Assembly: GCA_003222935.1 (NCBI GenBank)
Contig: QHXL01000199.1
Span: forward strand, 10,014-15,504
DNA from: Acidobacteriota bacterium
GTDB lineage: Bacteria; Acidobacteriota; Blastocatellia; Pyrinomonadales; Pyrinomonadaceae
Direction of reading: 5' to 3'
DNA length: 5,491 nucleotides
In this document: positions 1 through 5,491 of the stretch, piece after piece
How positions within the stretch are numbered: the first letter of the stretch is position 1
Layout: each line of letters starts with the position of its first letter
Translations under genes and position numbers: made by a program
The notes under the pieces: model-generated
Database searches by the model: none
What the model was told of the DNA's origin: nothing
What the model saw: the letters and a program-made list of their open reading frames with translations, nothing else

Positions 1-447
1 ACCTTTGAACTTAATAACGATCTCAGTCGAGCTCTCGGCTGCAACAGGTTCGCGCAAGTTCACGCGCAAAGTTGTCGCCTGATCGTCGAGGAAGAAATAT
101 AACGGCGTGTCGCCCGGTGAGGAACGGACTTCAACGACGTCGAGCCGGGGCTCGTCGGCTTCTTCGCCCACAGAATTTGCGGCAACGTCCGGTTCACCTA
201 CGCGCAGGTTAGGGTAAAGGTGAAAGTAGATTACCGAGGTAGGTTTCTCTCCACGATTGAACCACTTCACACGTTCGGAGCCGGTGTAGGAAAGACGATC
301 GACATCGACCTTGAAATCGATCTGGTACTTGTTGCGTTCGACGGGTTTTCTTGGCGGTGTCGTTTGGGCCGTGACAACAGTCTGCAACGTCAGGACAGTT
401 ACACTGACCAGTAGAAGTCCAAACGGCAAATAGTGTTTACTTCTCAG
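1..447 (-). CDS. Probable secreted M1-family metallopeptidase, N-terminal part (gene continues beyond base 1)
   Basis: The minus strand stays open from the stop codon of the upstream gene to the window edge, giving 149 residues. Residues 1-28 look like a signal peptide: basic MRSKHY, a hydrophobic run LPFGLLLVSVTVLTLQTVV, and cleavage near TAQ. From about residue 40 the sequence (YQIDFKVDVD, then SVIYFHLYPNLRVG at 71-84) resembles the N-terminal beta domain of M1 (gluzincin) aminopeptidase-like proteins, where a substrate-facing FHLYPN-type strand is typical. The catalytic HExxH...E zinc site would lie outside the window, so activity cannot be judged. No in-frame ATG exists. I chose CTG at 445-447 because an AAAGGA Shine-Dalgarno lies 5 nt upstream and it yields a complete signal peptide. 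TTG at the LPFG leucine (residue 7) is the main alternative. The gene starts 9 nt after the stop of the HEAT/cyclophilin gene, in the same frame, so co-transcription is likely. Coding status is fairly sure; family assignment is by recognition of a fragment. Confidence 0.7.
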   Translation of the reverse strand, partial: MRSKHYLPFGLLLVSVTVLTLQTVVTAQTTPPRKPVERNKYQIDFKVDVDRLSYTGSERVKWFNRGEKPTSVIYFHLYPNLRVGEPDVAANSVGEEADEPRLDVVEVRSSPGDTPLYFFLDDQATTLRVNLREPVAAESSTEIVIKFKG

Positions 448-452
448 ACTTA

Positions 453-458
453 TCCTTT
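453..458 (-). promoter_or_regulatory. Ribosome binding site for the peptidase gene (decides a CTG start)
   Basis: The minus strand reads AAAGGA, overlapping the TAA stop of the preceding gene, followed by 5 nt and then CTG. This spacing is what favours a CTG initiation codon over the downstream TTG, and it suggests coupled translation with the upstream gene. Confidence 0.45.
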
Positions 459-2619
459 ATCGAATCACAATCGAACGAATCACGTCGCCGCGAACTATCG
501 CATCAACTACATTCATCCCGGCAACCACCCGACCAAAAACCGTGTAACCACCATCGAGGTGTGGCTGGGGTGAGTGCGTCACAAACCATTGCGAACCACC
601 CGTGTCCTTGCCGGACAAGGCCATGCCGACTGCGCCGCGGTCGTAAGGCACTTCATTCACCTCGCAACGAATTGCGTATCCTGGTCCACCATTACCATCG
701 CCGCGTGGATCACCGTCTTGAATTACAAAGTTTGGCACGACTCGATGAAACACAATGCCGCGGTAATAACCTCGCCGGGCGAGTTGGACGAAATTGTCTA
801 CAGTCAGTGGGGCGTCTTCGGGGAGAAGTTCAATCGTAAACGAACCTTTCGTAGTTGTCACAACCGCACGGACCATTCTGCCAATTCTTCCCAGGGCGCG
901 CCGATAGTCAGCCTGGGTGTTTCGCGTCTGCGCGGTGCCAATTCGGGCGGTAAAATCACCAGCCTTGTTTGCCAATAAAAGGTTCGCAGCTCGCCTGCGA
1001 ACGAGAATATCTTTGGAGTCGAGGGCCGTCTTGATCACGTCGTTTGCCGCTGAGCTCTTCTGTTTCGCAAGTGAATCAAGAATTGAAATGGTCGCGTCGT
1101 TCAGGTCGTCTTTCAAGGCTGTCGGTAGAGCTTGGGCAAGTAGCCGGGTGTTCGCATCTGACGGCGGAAGATCGCCCAGCAGGTCTGCGACCGTCCCGCG
1201 AATAATCACATCGCTATCTTCAAGGTAGTTGGTTAGCACAGTAGCCAAATCTTTTGGCTTATGCGCAGCGTAGGCACGCAAGACATCGGGTACTCCATAC
1301 TCGGTATGTAGCGGCAGCAATGTGTTTGTCTTGATACCGGAATTCTTATAGTCGAGCATTGCCTGCAAATACGATTCGGCTACTTGCTTCAACTCCGCGT
1401 TGTTGGCGACTGTGTCGGGCAGTGCTGCGATTTCGCCCAGCGCCTGGGCCACACTCGCGCCGGACCGCCAATGGACAATCAGTAACTCCTGGAGTCGATG
1501 TTTTGCGGTCGCCGGATCTTCACCGAACAATTTCAGGTAGCGATCGGGTGAGATGCGGACATAGGCGAGTTCAACTTCAGGAGCGGAGTGATTGAGTTCA
1601 ACCTGCCCTTTATGCAACCAGTCCAACGCGCGTGGATCGCCCTTCTGTGAAAGTAGCCGGCCAAGTGCCGTGGCGATTTCCAGAAGTTCGTTTAGTTCCT
1701 TCGCTTGGGGCGACAGCTTACGGTCAGTAATCGCTTCGCCATGTTTCAGTAATATGGGCGCCGCTCGATCGTCTTTCAAAGGTACTAAAGACCTGATGGC
1801 GCTGACTCTGACGCGAAAGTCGGAATCGGTGGTCGCACTCTTCGCTAACTTTTCGAAAGCGGTCTTTTCTTCGGTCACTCCCAACACCCGAGCTGCGTTG
1901 GCTCTGACAACCGCATCGGGATCACTTGTAAGTAGGTCCAACAGCCTGGCGTTTCCGTCTTTCGCGCGCAGTCTTGCGAGAGCGTTTCCCGCGTCAGCGC
2001 GAATACGCGCGTCTTTGTTGTCTAGCAGGACAGCAAGCACTTGACCGCCATTTGCAGGTCGGGAACGCAGTACTGCAGTTATCCCCAACAGGAGTACCTC
2101 TCGGTTTGGTTTCGCGCTTTCAGTCTCAGCCTTCAATGCGCTTAGAACGGCTGTGGCGATTTCCGTGATGCGTGGCTGTTGGTCCCGTGGCATTGCTCCA
2201 GCAATCTTTCCCAGTCCTTCAATTGCTCGTGCTCGTACTTCACTCGTTTCAGACGTTGATTGAAGTTGCTGAAGCAGCGCATTCGCGCCCTTCTCTGATT
2301 CCACCTCGCCAATTGCGAATGCGGCCCAGGCACGTACAGTTGCGTCCCTGTCTTGCGCCACCATTTTTGACAGTTCGGCGAGCGCGCCTTCGTTACCAAT
2401 CCGACCCGCAGCAAGGGCAGCCCGACCGCGCACAGTGGGATTGCTGCTCGCAAGCAGTGAACGCAGATCTCCATCCCACCGGCGTTCATCTTCTGCCTTC
2501 ACGATCGTGAGAAGAGTTGCAGCTGGCACGAAAGACGAAGGTCGACGAGTTTGTCCAACGCTCGTTATGCTCACTACAAAAAGGAAGAGTGCAATCTGGG
2601 GTATTGTTCGGATTCGCAT
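457..2619 (-). CDS. Exported HEAT-repeat protein with C-terminal cyclophilin-type peptidyl-prolyl isomerase domain
   Basis: This 720-aa protein has three parts. Residues 1-23 are a signal peptide (MRIRT, hydrophobic IALFLFVVSITS, cleavage near SVGQ), so it should act in the periplasm or envelope. Residues about 40-570 are alpha-helical HEAT repeats, with recurring units such as VRGRAALAAGRIG (63-75) and VRAWAAFAIGEVE (95-107); these form a curved scaffold for protein binding. Residues about 583-720 are a cyclophilin domain that isomerises Xaa-Pro bonds. It keeps FHR (624-626, with the catalytic Arg626), IQDGD (Gln634), GSQWF (675-679) and HLDGGYTVFG (687-696). The position of the cyclosporin-contacting Trp of human CypA is His687, so poor cyclosporin binding is expected, as in many bacterial cyclophilins. 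The ATG start fits the signal peptide but has no clear Shine-Dalgarno. It lies between the bactofilin terminator and the peptidase gene, and probably shares a transcript with the latter. The fold calls are strong; the client proteins are unknown. Confidence 0.9.
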   Translation of the reverse strand: MRIRTIPQIALFLFVVSITSVGQTRRPSSFVPAATLLTIVKAEDERRWDGDLRSLLASSNPTVRGRAALAAGRIGNEGALAELSKMVAQDRDATVRAWAAFAIGEVESEKGANALLQQLQSTSETSEVRARAIEGLGKIAGAMPRDQQPRITEIATAVLSALKAETESAKPNREVLLLGITAVLRSRPANGGQVLAVLLDNKDARIRADAGNALARLRAKDGNARLLDLLTSDPDAVVRANAARVLGVTEEKTAFEKLAKSATTDSDFRVRVSAIRSLVPLKDDRAAPILLKHGEAITDRKLSPQAKELNELLEIATALGRLLSQKGDPRALDWLHKGQVELNHSAPEVELAYVRISPDRYLKLFGEDPATAKHRLQELLIVHWRSGASVAQALGEIAALPDTVANNAELKQVAESYLQAMLDYKNSGIKTNTLLPLHTEYGVPDVLRAYAAHKPKDLATVLTNYLEDSDVIIRGTVADLLGDLPPSDANTRLLAQALPTALKDDLNDATISILDSLAKQKSSAANDVIKTALDSKDILVRRRAANLLLANKAGDFTARIGTAQTRNTQADYRRALGRIGRMVRAVVTTTKGSFTIELLPEDAPLTVDNFVQLARRGYYRGIVFHRVVPNFVIQDGDPRGDGNGGPGYAIRCEVNEVPYDRGAVGMALSGKDTGGSQWFVTHSPQPHLDGGYTVFGRVVAGMNVVDAIVRGDVIRSIVIR

Positions 2620-2700
2620 TTTGATTGTCGGGTGTTGATGAGAGTCGCGGTGCTATTAATCTACGGGGTTAGGGTTGAGCATTCCCGTTTATGAATCAAA

Positions 2701-2734
2701 AAGGCGCTTCGCTGAGTACCCAGCGAAGCGCCTT
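2701..2734 (-). terminator. Rho-independent terminator after the third bactofilin gene
   Basis: A perfect 14-bp inverted repeat (AAGGCGCTTCGCTG and its complement) encloses a 6-nt loop. On the minus strand the stem is followed by a T run (stem-end TT plus TTT, then GATTC). It begins 22 nt after the bactofilin stop codon. The plus-strand side lacks an adjacent T run, so termination is mainly leftward. It should separate the bactofilin transcript from the HEAT/cyclophilin gene. Confidence 0.88.
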
Positions 2735-2756
2735 CAGATTTTGACTGTTCGCTCGT

Positions 2757-3419
2757 TTAGCTTACGACGTTGGATACACTAGGAATCTCGGTACTCTTAG
2801 ATGATCCACCATCCGCGCCCATGGCCTGGACCTTTGATGTCTCGACCGGCTCATCGATGCCTTTTCTGTCTTTCTTGTTCTTCTCGGCAGTTGCGGTCAT
2901 CTGAAGCATCTTACAACTACCTTCGAACACCGCGCCCTGCTCGATAATCAGCGATGGCGTTTGAATGTTGCCATTCACTTTCGCCGCACGGCCGAGTTCG
3001 AGACGTTGCGTCGCAACGATGTCACCATTGATGGTGCCGTGAATGACTGCGACAGCGACATCAATATTTGCGTCAACTTTGCCATTCGCGCCGACGATAA
3101 GCGTTCCGCTGGTGGAGGTGATTCTGCCTGAGAGGTGTCCGTCCACCCTCATCATCGCTTTGAAGTTAGCTTCACCGGTGAGCATCGTTCCGCCACCCAC
3201 GAAACCGCTAAGAGTGCCTTCCTTAATATCTCGCGCCAAAGTCTCACTCTCCGTCATCGCGCGGGACGAAGCGGCAGCGGCATCAGCAGTCGGCTTTGCC
3301 TCAGTGGCAGGGCTGCTTTGATACGAGGAGTAAGGTTTGGAGTAGTCAGGAGTTTCCTGCCTGTGGCTGGAGTTGTCGTTCTCTTCCTGATCCTTGGGAT
3401 TCTTTCCTATCCTGAGCAT
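2757..3419 (-). CDS. Bactofilin family polymer-forming cytoskeletal protein (third copy)
   Basis: Bactofilins are bacterial cytoskeletal proteins whose core folds into a right-handed beta-helix and polymerises head to head without nucleotides, usually at the inner membrane. They guide cell shape, peptidoglycan synthesis or polar organelles. In this 220-aa copy the core spans about residues 79-174 and shows the regular glycine- and valine-rich rungs: LTGEANFK, RVDGHLSGRI, GTLIVGANGKVDANIDVAVAV, GTINGDIVA, and the closing AVFEGSCKM typical of the family. The N-terminal tail (1-75) is polar and probably disordered, beginning MLRIGKNP, a short basic/hydrophobic start like known membrane-targeting tips. 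The C-terminal tail (175-220) has a lysine-rich patch (EKNKKDRKG) and then a Ser/Gly-rich stretch. The ATG has a strong GGAGG site 6 nt upstream. It closely resembles the copy at 4197-4778, suggesting duplication. No transmembrane segment is visible. Confidence 0.93.
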   Translation of the reverse strand: MLRIGKNPKDQEENDNSSHRQETPDYSKPYSSYQSSPATEAKPTADAAAASSRAMTESETLARDIKEGTLSGFVGGGTMLTGEANFKAMMRVDGHLSGRITSTSGTLIVGANGKVDANIDVAVAVIHGTINGDIVATQRLELGRAAKVNGNIQTPSLIIEQGAVFEGSCKMLQMTATAEKNKKDRKGIDEPVETSKVQAMGADGGSSKSTEIPSVSNVVS

Positions 3420-3424
3420 TAGTT

Positions 3425-3430
3425 ACCTCC
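3425..3430 (-). promoter_or_regulatory. Strong ribosome binding site of the third bactofilin gene
   Basis: The minus strand reads GGAGGT beginning 11 nt before the ATG, close to the anti-Shine-Dalgarno consensus and with good spacing. It is the best such site in the window and suggests this copy is the most strongly translated of the three. Confidence 0.75.
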
Positions 3431-3570
3431 GTATTGTGGGGGCGCGAGATGTTTTAGTCACCGGTGCCGTCGGGACATTAAAGCAACAAAACGACGCGCT
3501 TGCCTTTTTCGTGGATTGTTTTCTAGCTTTGGGCTAGTGCGAATGATCTACCGCGCGGAAGCGGGAAATC

Positions 3571-3600
3571 ATGATAGACAACTTATCCTATCAGTGTCTA
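3571..3600 (-). promoter_or_regulatory. Candidate sigma70-type promoter for the third bactofilin gene
   Basis: On the minus strand TAGACA (5 of 6 matches to TTGACA) is followed after 18 bp by TATCAT (5 of 6 matches to TATAAT). It lies in the 234-nt gap between the second and third bactofilin genes. Transcription would start near base 3563, giving a 5' leader of about 140 nt. The size of the gap fits a separate promoter for this copy, but matches of this quality can occur by chance and the housekeeping consensus in this phylum is only assumed. Confidence 0.35.
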
Positions 3601-3653
3601 GCGTTGTAACCAAAATGTAATCCAGCTTGTTTTGGCAGCTGTTTAGAAATGAA

Positions 3654-4175
3654 TCAAGCTCCGACCGCCGTAGCCCGAGGCACTTCCGTTTCTGTTTCGA
3701 ACGAATAAATAGCCGAGTGAATTCCTTGCTCGATGAAGAACGAAGAACCATCAAAGACGGCGCCGTCTTTTATCTCGAGTGATGGTGTATGAATGTTTCC
3801 CGAAACGCGGGCCGTACTTTCAAGAACGACGTACTGTGTAGCTCGCAGTTCACCTTTTACACTGCCATCGATGATCGCAATTCGCACATCCACATCAGCC
3901 TCAACTCGCCCCTCTGCGCCAATTATCAACGTTCCATAGGCCGAGCGGATGTTGCCCTTTACTAAGCTGTCGACTTGCAGCACTCCTTCAAAAACAACGT
4001 CGCCATCGCTTTCGGCAAAGGTTTCTGAAGTCGACTGTTGCTCGCCCGGCTTTCTGTAACTTGCGCCGACAGATTTAAGCCATCGTTCGAATGTTGAACG
4101 AACGTCAAAAAACAGTGCCGCCGGATCTTCAATGGCGGCTTCACTAGCTGATAAGACTAATCCAGTACTTTTCAT
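3654..4175 (-). CDS. Bactofilin family protein (second, divergent copy)
   Basis: This 173-aa bactofilin has its beta-helix core at about residues 58-148: DVVFEGVLQVDSLVKGNI, GTLIIGAEGRVEADVDVRIAI, GSVKGELRA, then ARVSGNIHTPSLEIKDGAVFDGS. It is the most diverged of the three. The usual VDG of the first rungs is VDS, and the closing Cys-Lys-Met found in the other two (EGSCKM, EGVCKM) is replaced by DGSSFFIEQ. Its N-terminus is also different: residues about 19-37 (AALFFDVRSTFERWLKSVG) could form an amphipathic helix that touches membrane or partner proteins, in place of the ML-basic tip of its paralogues. The ATG has CAAGGG at 4181-4186, 5 nt upstream. Its start lies 21 nt after the stop of the first bactofilin gene, so the two are almost certainly co-transcribed. 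A specialised role, such as modifying or capping the filaments of the other copies, is inference only. Confidence 0.9.
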   Translation of the reverse strand: MKSTGLVLSASEAAIEDPAALFFDVRSTFERWLKSVGASYRKPGEQQSTSETFAESDGDVVFEGVLQVDSLVKGNIRSAYGTLIIGAEGRVEADVDVRIAIIDGSVKGELRATQYVVLESTARVSGNIHTPSLEIKDGAVFDGSSFFIEQGIHSAIYSFETETEVPRATAVGA

Positions 4176-4196
4176 GACAACCCTTGTTCGTTGCTA

Positions 4197-4778
4197 CTAC
4201 TCTTCTTCGATCATCTTACAAACACCTTCGAAAATCGCCCCATCCTTGATAACGATCGACCTCGTCCAAATATTGCCGTAGATCCTTGACGCTGGTCCAA
4301 GCTCAACTCTTTCACGGGCCACAATGTCGCCTTTGATTGTTCCGCCGATCACCGCAACCGCCACGTCAATATTCGCGTCGACCTTTGCTTCTACGTCAAC
4401 AATTATCGTACCCGCCTTTGAGTAAACGCTCCCCGCGATGTGTCCGTTGACACGAATCGCGTCTTTGAAGCTGAACGCGCCGGCCAGCTCGGCTTCGGTA
4501 GCGAAAGCCGCTGACGGTCGTTGCTTTAAACTCATACCGCTCTGTGCACCTATCTGACCTGTAACTAGACCATCAACAGAGATCGATCCTTTGAAGTTAA
4601 CTTCGCCGGTGATCGCTGGCAGCTTGCCGTGAAATTGTTTTGTATCGTGAACAGAGGGTGTAACAACAGAGTGAATGTAGCGAGCCGTCTTGCTGGTCGC
4701 CTCGTTGGAATGCAGACGGGCAACCGGTGCAGCGGCACCGGGGCTAGTGCTAGCCGGTTTTCTCTTAACTTCGAGCAT
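4197..4778 (-). CDS. Bactofilin family protein (first copy) with an extra partial core repeat
   Basis: This 193-aa protein has a complete bactofilin beta-helix core at about residues 98-189 (FSFKDAIRVNGHIAGSV, VDANIDVAVAVIGGTIKGDI, AIFEGVCKM) and stops four residues later, with almost no C-terminal tail. Ahead of it, residues 57-81 (TGEVNFKGSISVDGLVTGQ and following) repeat the first rungs of the core, aligning without gaps to residues 99-123, so about two extra rungs seem to have been added by internal duplication. The N-terminal 55 residues are basic and low complexity, starting MLEVKRKP, similar to MLRIGKNP of the third copy. I chose this ATG over an in-frame ATG 37 codons upstream (4887-4889) because it has GGAGAG 6 nt upstream and a paralogue-like N-terminus, whereas the upstream extension (Cys- and Pro-rich) resembles translated intergenic DNA. 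It is the first gene of the bactofilin cluster. Confidence 0.9.
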   Translation of the reverse strand: MLEVKRKPASTSPGAAAPVARLHSNEATSKTARYIHSVVTPSVHDTKQFHGKLPAITGEVNFKGSISVDGLVTGQIGAQSGMSLKQRPSAAFATEAELAGAFSFKDAIRVNGHIAGSVYSKAGTIIVDVEAKVDANIDVAVAVIGGTIKGDIVARERVELGPASRIYGNIWTRSIVIKDGAIFEGVCKMIEEE

Positions 4779-4784
4779 CGGGAA

Positions 4785-4790
4785 CTCTCC
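4785..4790 (-). promoter_or_regulatory. Ribosome binding site deciding the start of the first bactofilin gene
   Basis: GGAGAG on the minus strand sits 6 nt before the ATG at 4776-4778. The longer in-frame alternative start at 4887-4889 has no comparable site nearby, which supports the 193-residue form. Confidence 0.65.
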
Positions 4791-4837
4791 GCAGAGACTT
4801 ACTCTTGAACAACCTGATCTGAGTGAGTTTGGGTGTG

Positions 4838-4852
4838 TGCCTGGTCCAGGCA
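4838..4852. repeat. Perfect 15-bp palindrome upstream of the bactofilin cluster
   Basis: TGCCTGG and CCAGGCA flank a single central T, 60 bp upstream of the first bactofilin start. Ten bases of it (GCCTGGTCCA) recur in direct orientation at 4929-4938, exactly 90 bp away. This could be an operator for a dimeric regulator, with the second site a half or degenerate copy, or a leader hairpin in the bactofilin mRNA. Confidence 0.4.
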
Positions 4853-4928
4853 AACCGTCAAGAACCGTTAAAGCGCAGCAAATTACCATACGACCGGCGA
4901 GTTTAACAAGATCTTATTTAAGAAAACG

Positions 4929-4938
4929 GCCTGGTCCA
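4929..4938. repeat. Second copy of the GCCTGGTCCA element
   Basis: This is an exact 10-bp direct repeat of 4839-4848, but the following bases (TCAAG) do not complete the palindrome. It lies on the far side of the weak leftward promoter candidate at 4880-4909, so the two copies would bracket it. Confidence 0.3.
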
Positions 4939-5106
4939 TCAAGATTTAATACCGGACTTACACCGTGGCCCAACGAAGGATGGGAAAGGTTTCCCGATTG
5001 TCGTGACCAACAGGTTTTAGCTGAGGGCTAACCTCACTGTCTCTTTAGAACGCCCACGGCTCGGAAAAGTAACCTTGAACCCCTGTAAACCCTCACTTTT
5101 CGTAAA

Positions 5107-5152
5107 GGTCCGTTTGCCAGCCTGGAGTCGTTGTTCCAGCTGTTGGCGGACC
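5107..5152. repeat. Long imperfect inverted repeat upstream of ttcA
   Basis: Outer arms GGTCCG (5107-5112) and CGGACC (5147-5152) enclose GCCA/TGGC and TGGA/TCCA pairings, giving an interrupted hairpin about 70 bp upstream of the ttcA start. No T run follows on either strand, so it is not an obvious terminator. It could be a regulatory element or structured leader if the ttcA promoter lies further left. The function is unknown. Confidence 0.35.
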
Positions 5153-5210
5153 TACTCAAGCGGTCACGTCAATTGAAAAGCCCTCGTCACCGTGGCATTC
5201 TGTTGTGGAT

Positions 5211-5216
5211 AGAGGT
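5211..5216 (+). promoter_or_regulatory. Ribosome binding site of ttcA
   Basis: AGAGGT, with core GAGG at 5212-5215, lies 6 nt before the ATG at 5222, which supports that start codon. Confidence 0.65.
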
Positions 5217-5221
5217 AATTG

Positions 5222-5491
5222 ATGCCTAACGAAAGCATTGTAAAGACCAGACTGCTTCGCCGGATGGGAGAAGCGATTGCCGACTTCGCCATGATCGAAG
5301 ACGGCGACCGCGTGATGGTCTGTTTATCGGGCGGGAAAGACAGTCACACGCTCCTGGATTTATTACTCGACGTCCAACTCCGGGCTCCCGTCACCTTCGA
5401 TTTGGTAGCGGTAAACCTCGATCAAAAACAGCCAAACTTCCCGGCCGATGTACTGCCCTCTTATCTGCATGAACGCAAAGTACCGTTCCGA
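5222..5491 (+). CDS. ttcA: tRNA 2-thiocytidine biosynthesis protein TtcA, N-terminal 90 residues (runs off the window)
   Basis: TtcA thiolates cytidine 32 in the anticodon loop of certain tRNAs. It activates the base with ATP through a PP-loop and uses an iron-sulfur cluster. The fragment shows the family N-terminus: [20 protein letters not shown], the ATP-binding PP-loop SGGKDS at residues 36-41, a helix [11 protein letters not shown], then [22 protein letters not shown] (61-82), which is the hallmark [15 protein letters not shown] stretch that separates TtcA from TilS and other PP-loop proteins. The cysteines holding the Fe-S cluster, expected in the middle and C-terminal parts, fall outside the window. 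The N-terminus before the PP-loop is somewhat shorter than in the E. coli enzyme. The protein is cytoplasmic. The gene is divergent from the bactofilin cluster with a long spacer, so it is probably regulated independently. Confidence 0.93.
   Translation, partial: MPNESIVKTRLLRRMGEAIADFAMIEDGDRVMVCLSGGKDSHTLLDLLLDVQLRAPVTFDLVAVNLDQKQPNFPADVLPSYLHERKVPFR

Larger units (their letters stand above)
4779..5221. other. Intergenic region between divergent bactofilin cluster and ttcA
   Basis: These 443 bases hold no convincing gene; the ORFs that cross it overlap bactofilin coding sequence or lack family resemblance. It should contain promoters for both directions. Leftward, TTGTTA (4904-4909) and TAATTT (4880-4885) are 18 bp apart, but the -10 match is poor. 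Rightward, TTGAAA (5173-5178) and CATTCT (5196-5201) are 17 bp apart, again with a poor -10, and would give a very short ttcA leader. Several inverted repeats are present: 4838-4852, 4982-4995, an imperfect one at about 5011-5034, and a long imperfect hairpin at 5107-5152. No tRNA or recognisable riboswitch was seen. Confidence 0.6.

Noticed and set aside
220..414. Plus-strand ORF of 64 codons
   Set aside because: It is antisense to the peptidase frame, which has a signal peptide and family-like sequence.
574..2044. Several plus-strand ORFs of 78-150 codons
   Set aside because: They lie antisense within the well-supported HEAT/cyclophilin gene and read as Ser/Arg-rich shadow translations.
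2142..2489. Minus-strand ORF of 115 codons
   Set aside because: It is a second frame inside the HEAT-repeat coding region, with no recognisable domain.
3523..3537. Short hairpin CTAGC-TTTGG-GCTAG between the second and third bactofilins
   Set aside because: The stem is only 5 bp with little GC and no T run, so it is too weak to call a terminator or attenuator.
3610..3635. CCAAAA/TTTTGG inverted repeat just after the second bactofilin stop
   Set aside because: It is an AT-rich 6-bp stem with a 14-nt loop and no T tract; it does not support a terminator call.
4779..4889. Longer 230-residue form of the first bactofilin starting at 4887-4889
   Set aside because: The extra 37 residues do not resemble a bactofilin N-terminus, and the internal ATG has its own well-spaced GGAGAG and a paralogue-like MLEVKRKP start.
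4690..5031. Plus-strand ORF of 113 codons
   Set aside because: It overlaps the bactofilin coding sequence antisense, has no ribosome binding site or family resemblance, and its composition looks like non-coding DNA.

Overview
The window is ordinary bacterial chromosome of moderate GC content with tightly packed genes. Protein style suggests an Acidobacteriota-type organism (Blastocatellia/Pyrinomonadaceae-like): a secreted HEAT-repeat protein ending in a cyclophilin domain, a secreted M1-like peptidase, and several bactofilin paralogues. That assignment is inference from gene content, because no rRNA or other phylogenetic marker is present.

Layout: five genes lie on the minus strand and one starts on the plus strand. 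Reading the minus strand from the right, the first two genes are closely spaced bactofilins (193 aa at 4197-4778 and 173 aa at 3654-4175, 21 nt apart). After a 234-nt gap with a plausible promoter comes a third bactofilin (220 aa, 2757-3419), which ends at a perfect 14-bp hairpin terminator (2701-2734). Next is the 720-aa HEAT-repeat/cyclophilin protein (457-2619). Nine bases after its stop begins the N-terminal part of a probable secreted M1-family metallopeptidase, which leaves the window at base 1 and has no ATG start. On the other side of a 443-nt intergenic region, the 5' part of ttcA (tRNA 2-thiocytidine synthesis) runs rightward off the window end.

How the genes may work together: the three bactofilins probably form co-assembling or specialised cytoskeletal polymers on the inner face of the membrane. 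They share the beta-helix core but differ in their terminal tails, and one carries an extra partial repeat of the core. The HEAT/cyclophilin protein and the peptidase both have export signals and are probably co-transcribed, which suggests a role in folding and turnover of envelope proteins. ttcA looks like an unrelated housekeeping neighbour. The most notable content is the three-bactofilin cluster, the internal duplication in the first one, and a non-ATG start that hides the peptidase from simple ORF calling. I found no mobile element, CRISPR array, tRNA or rRNA.
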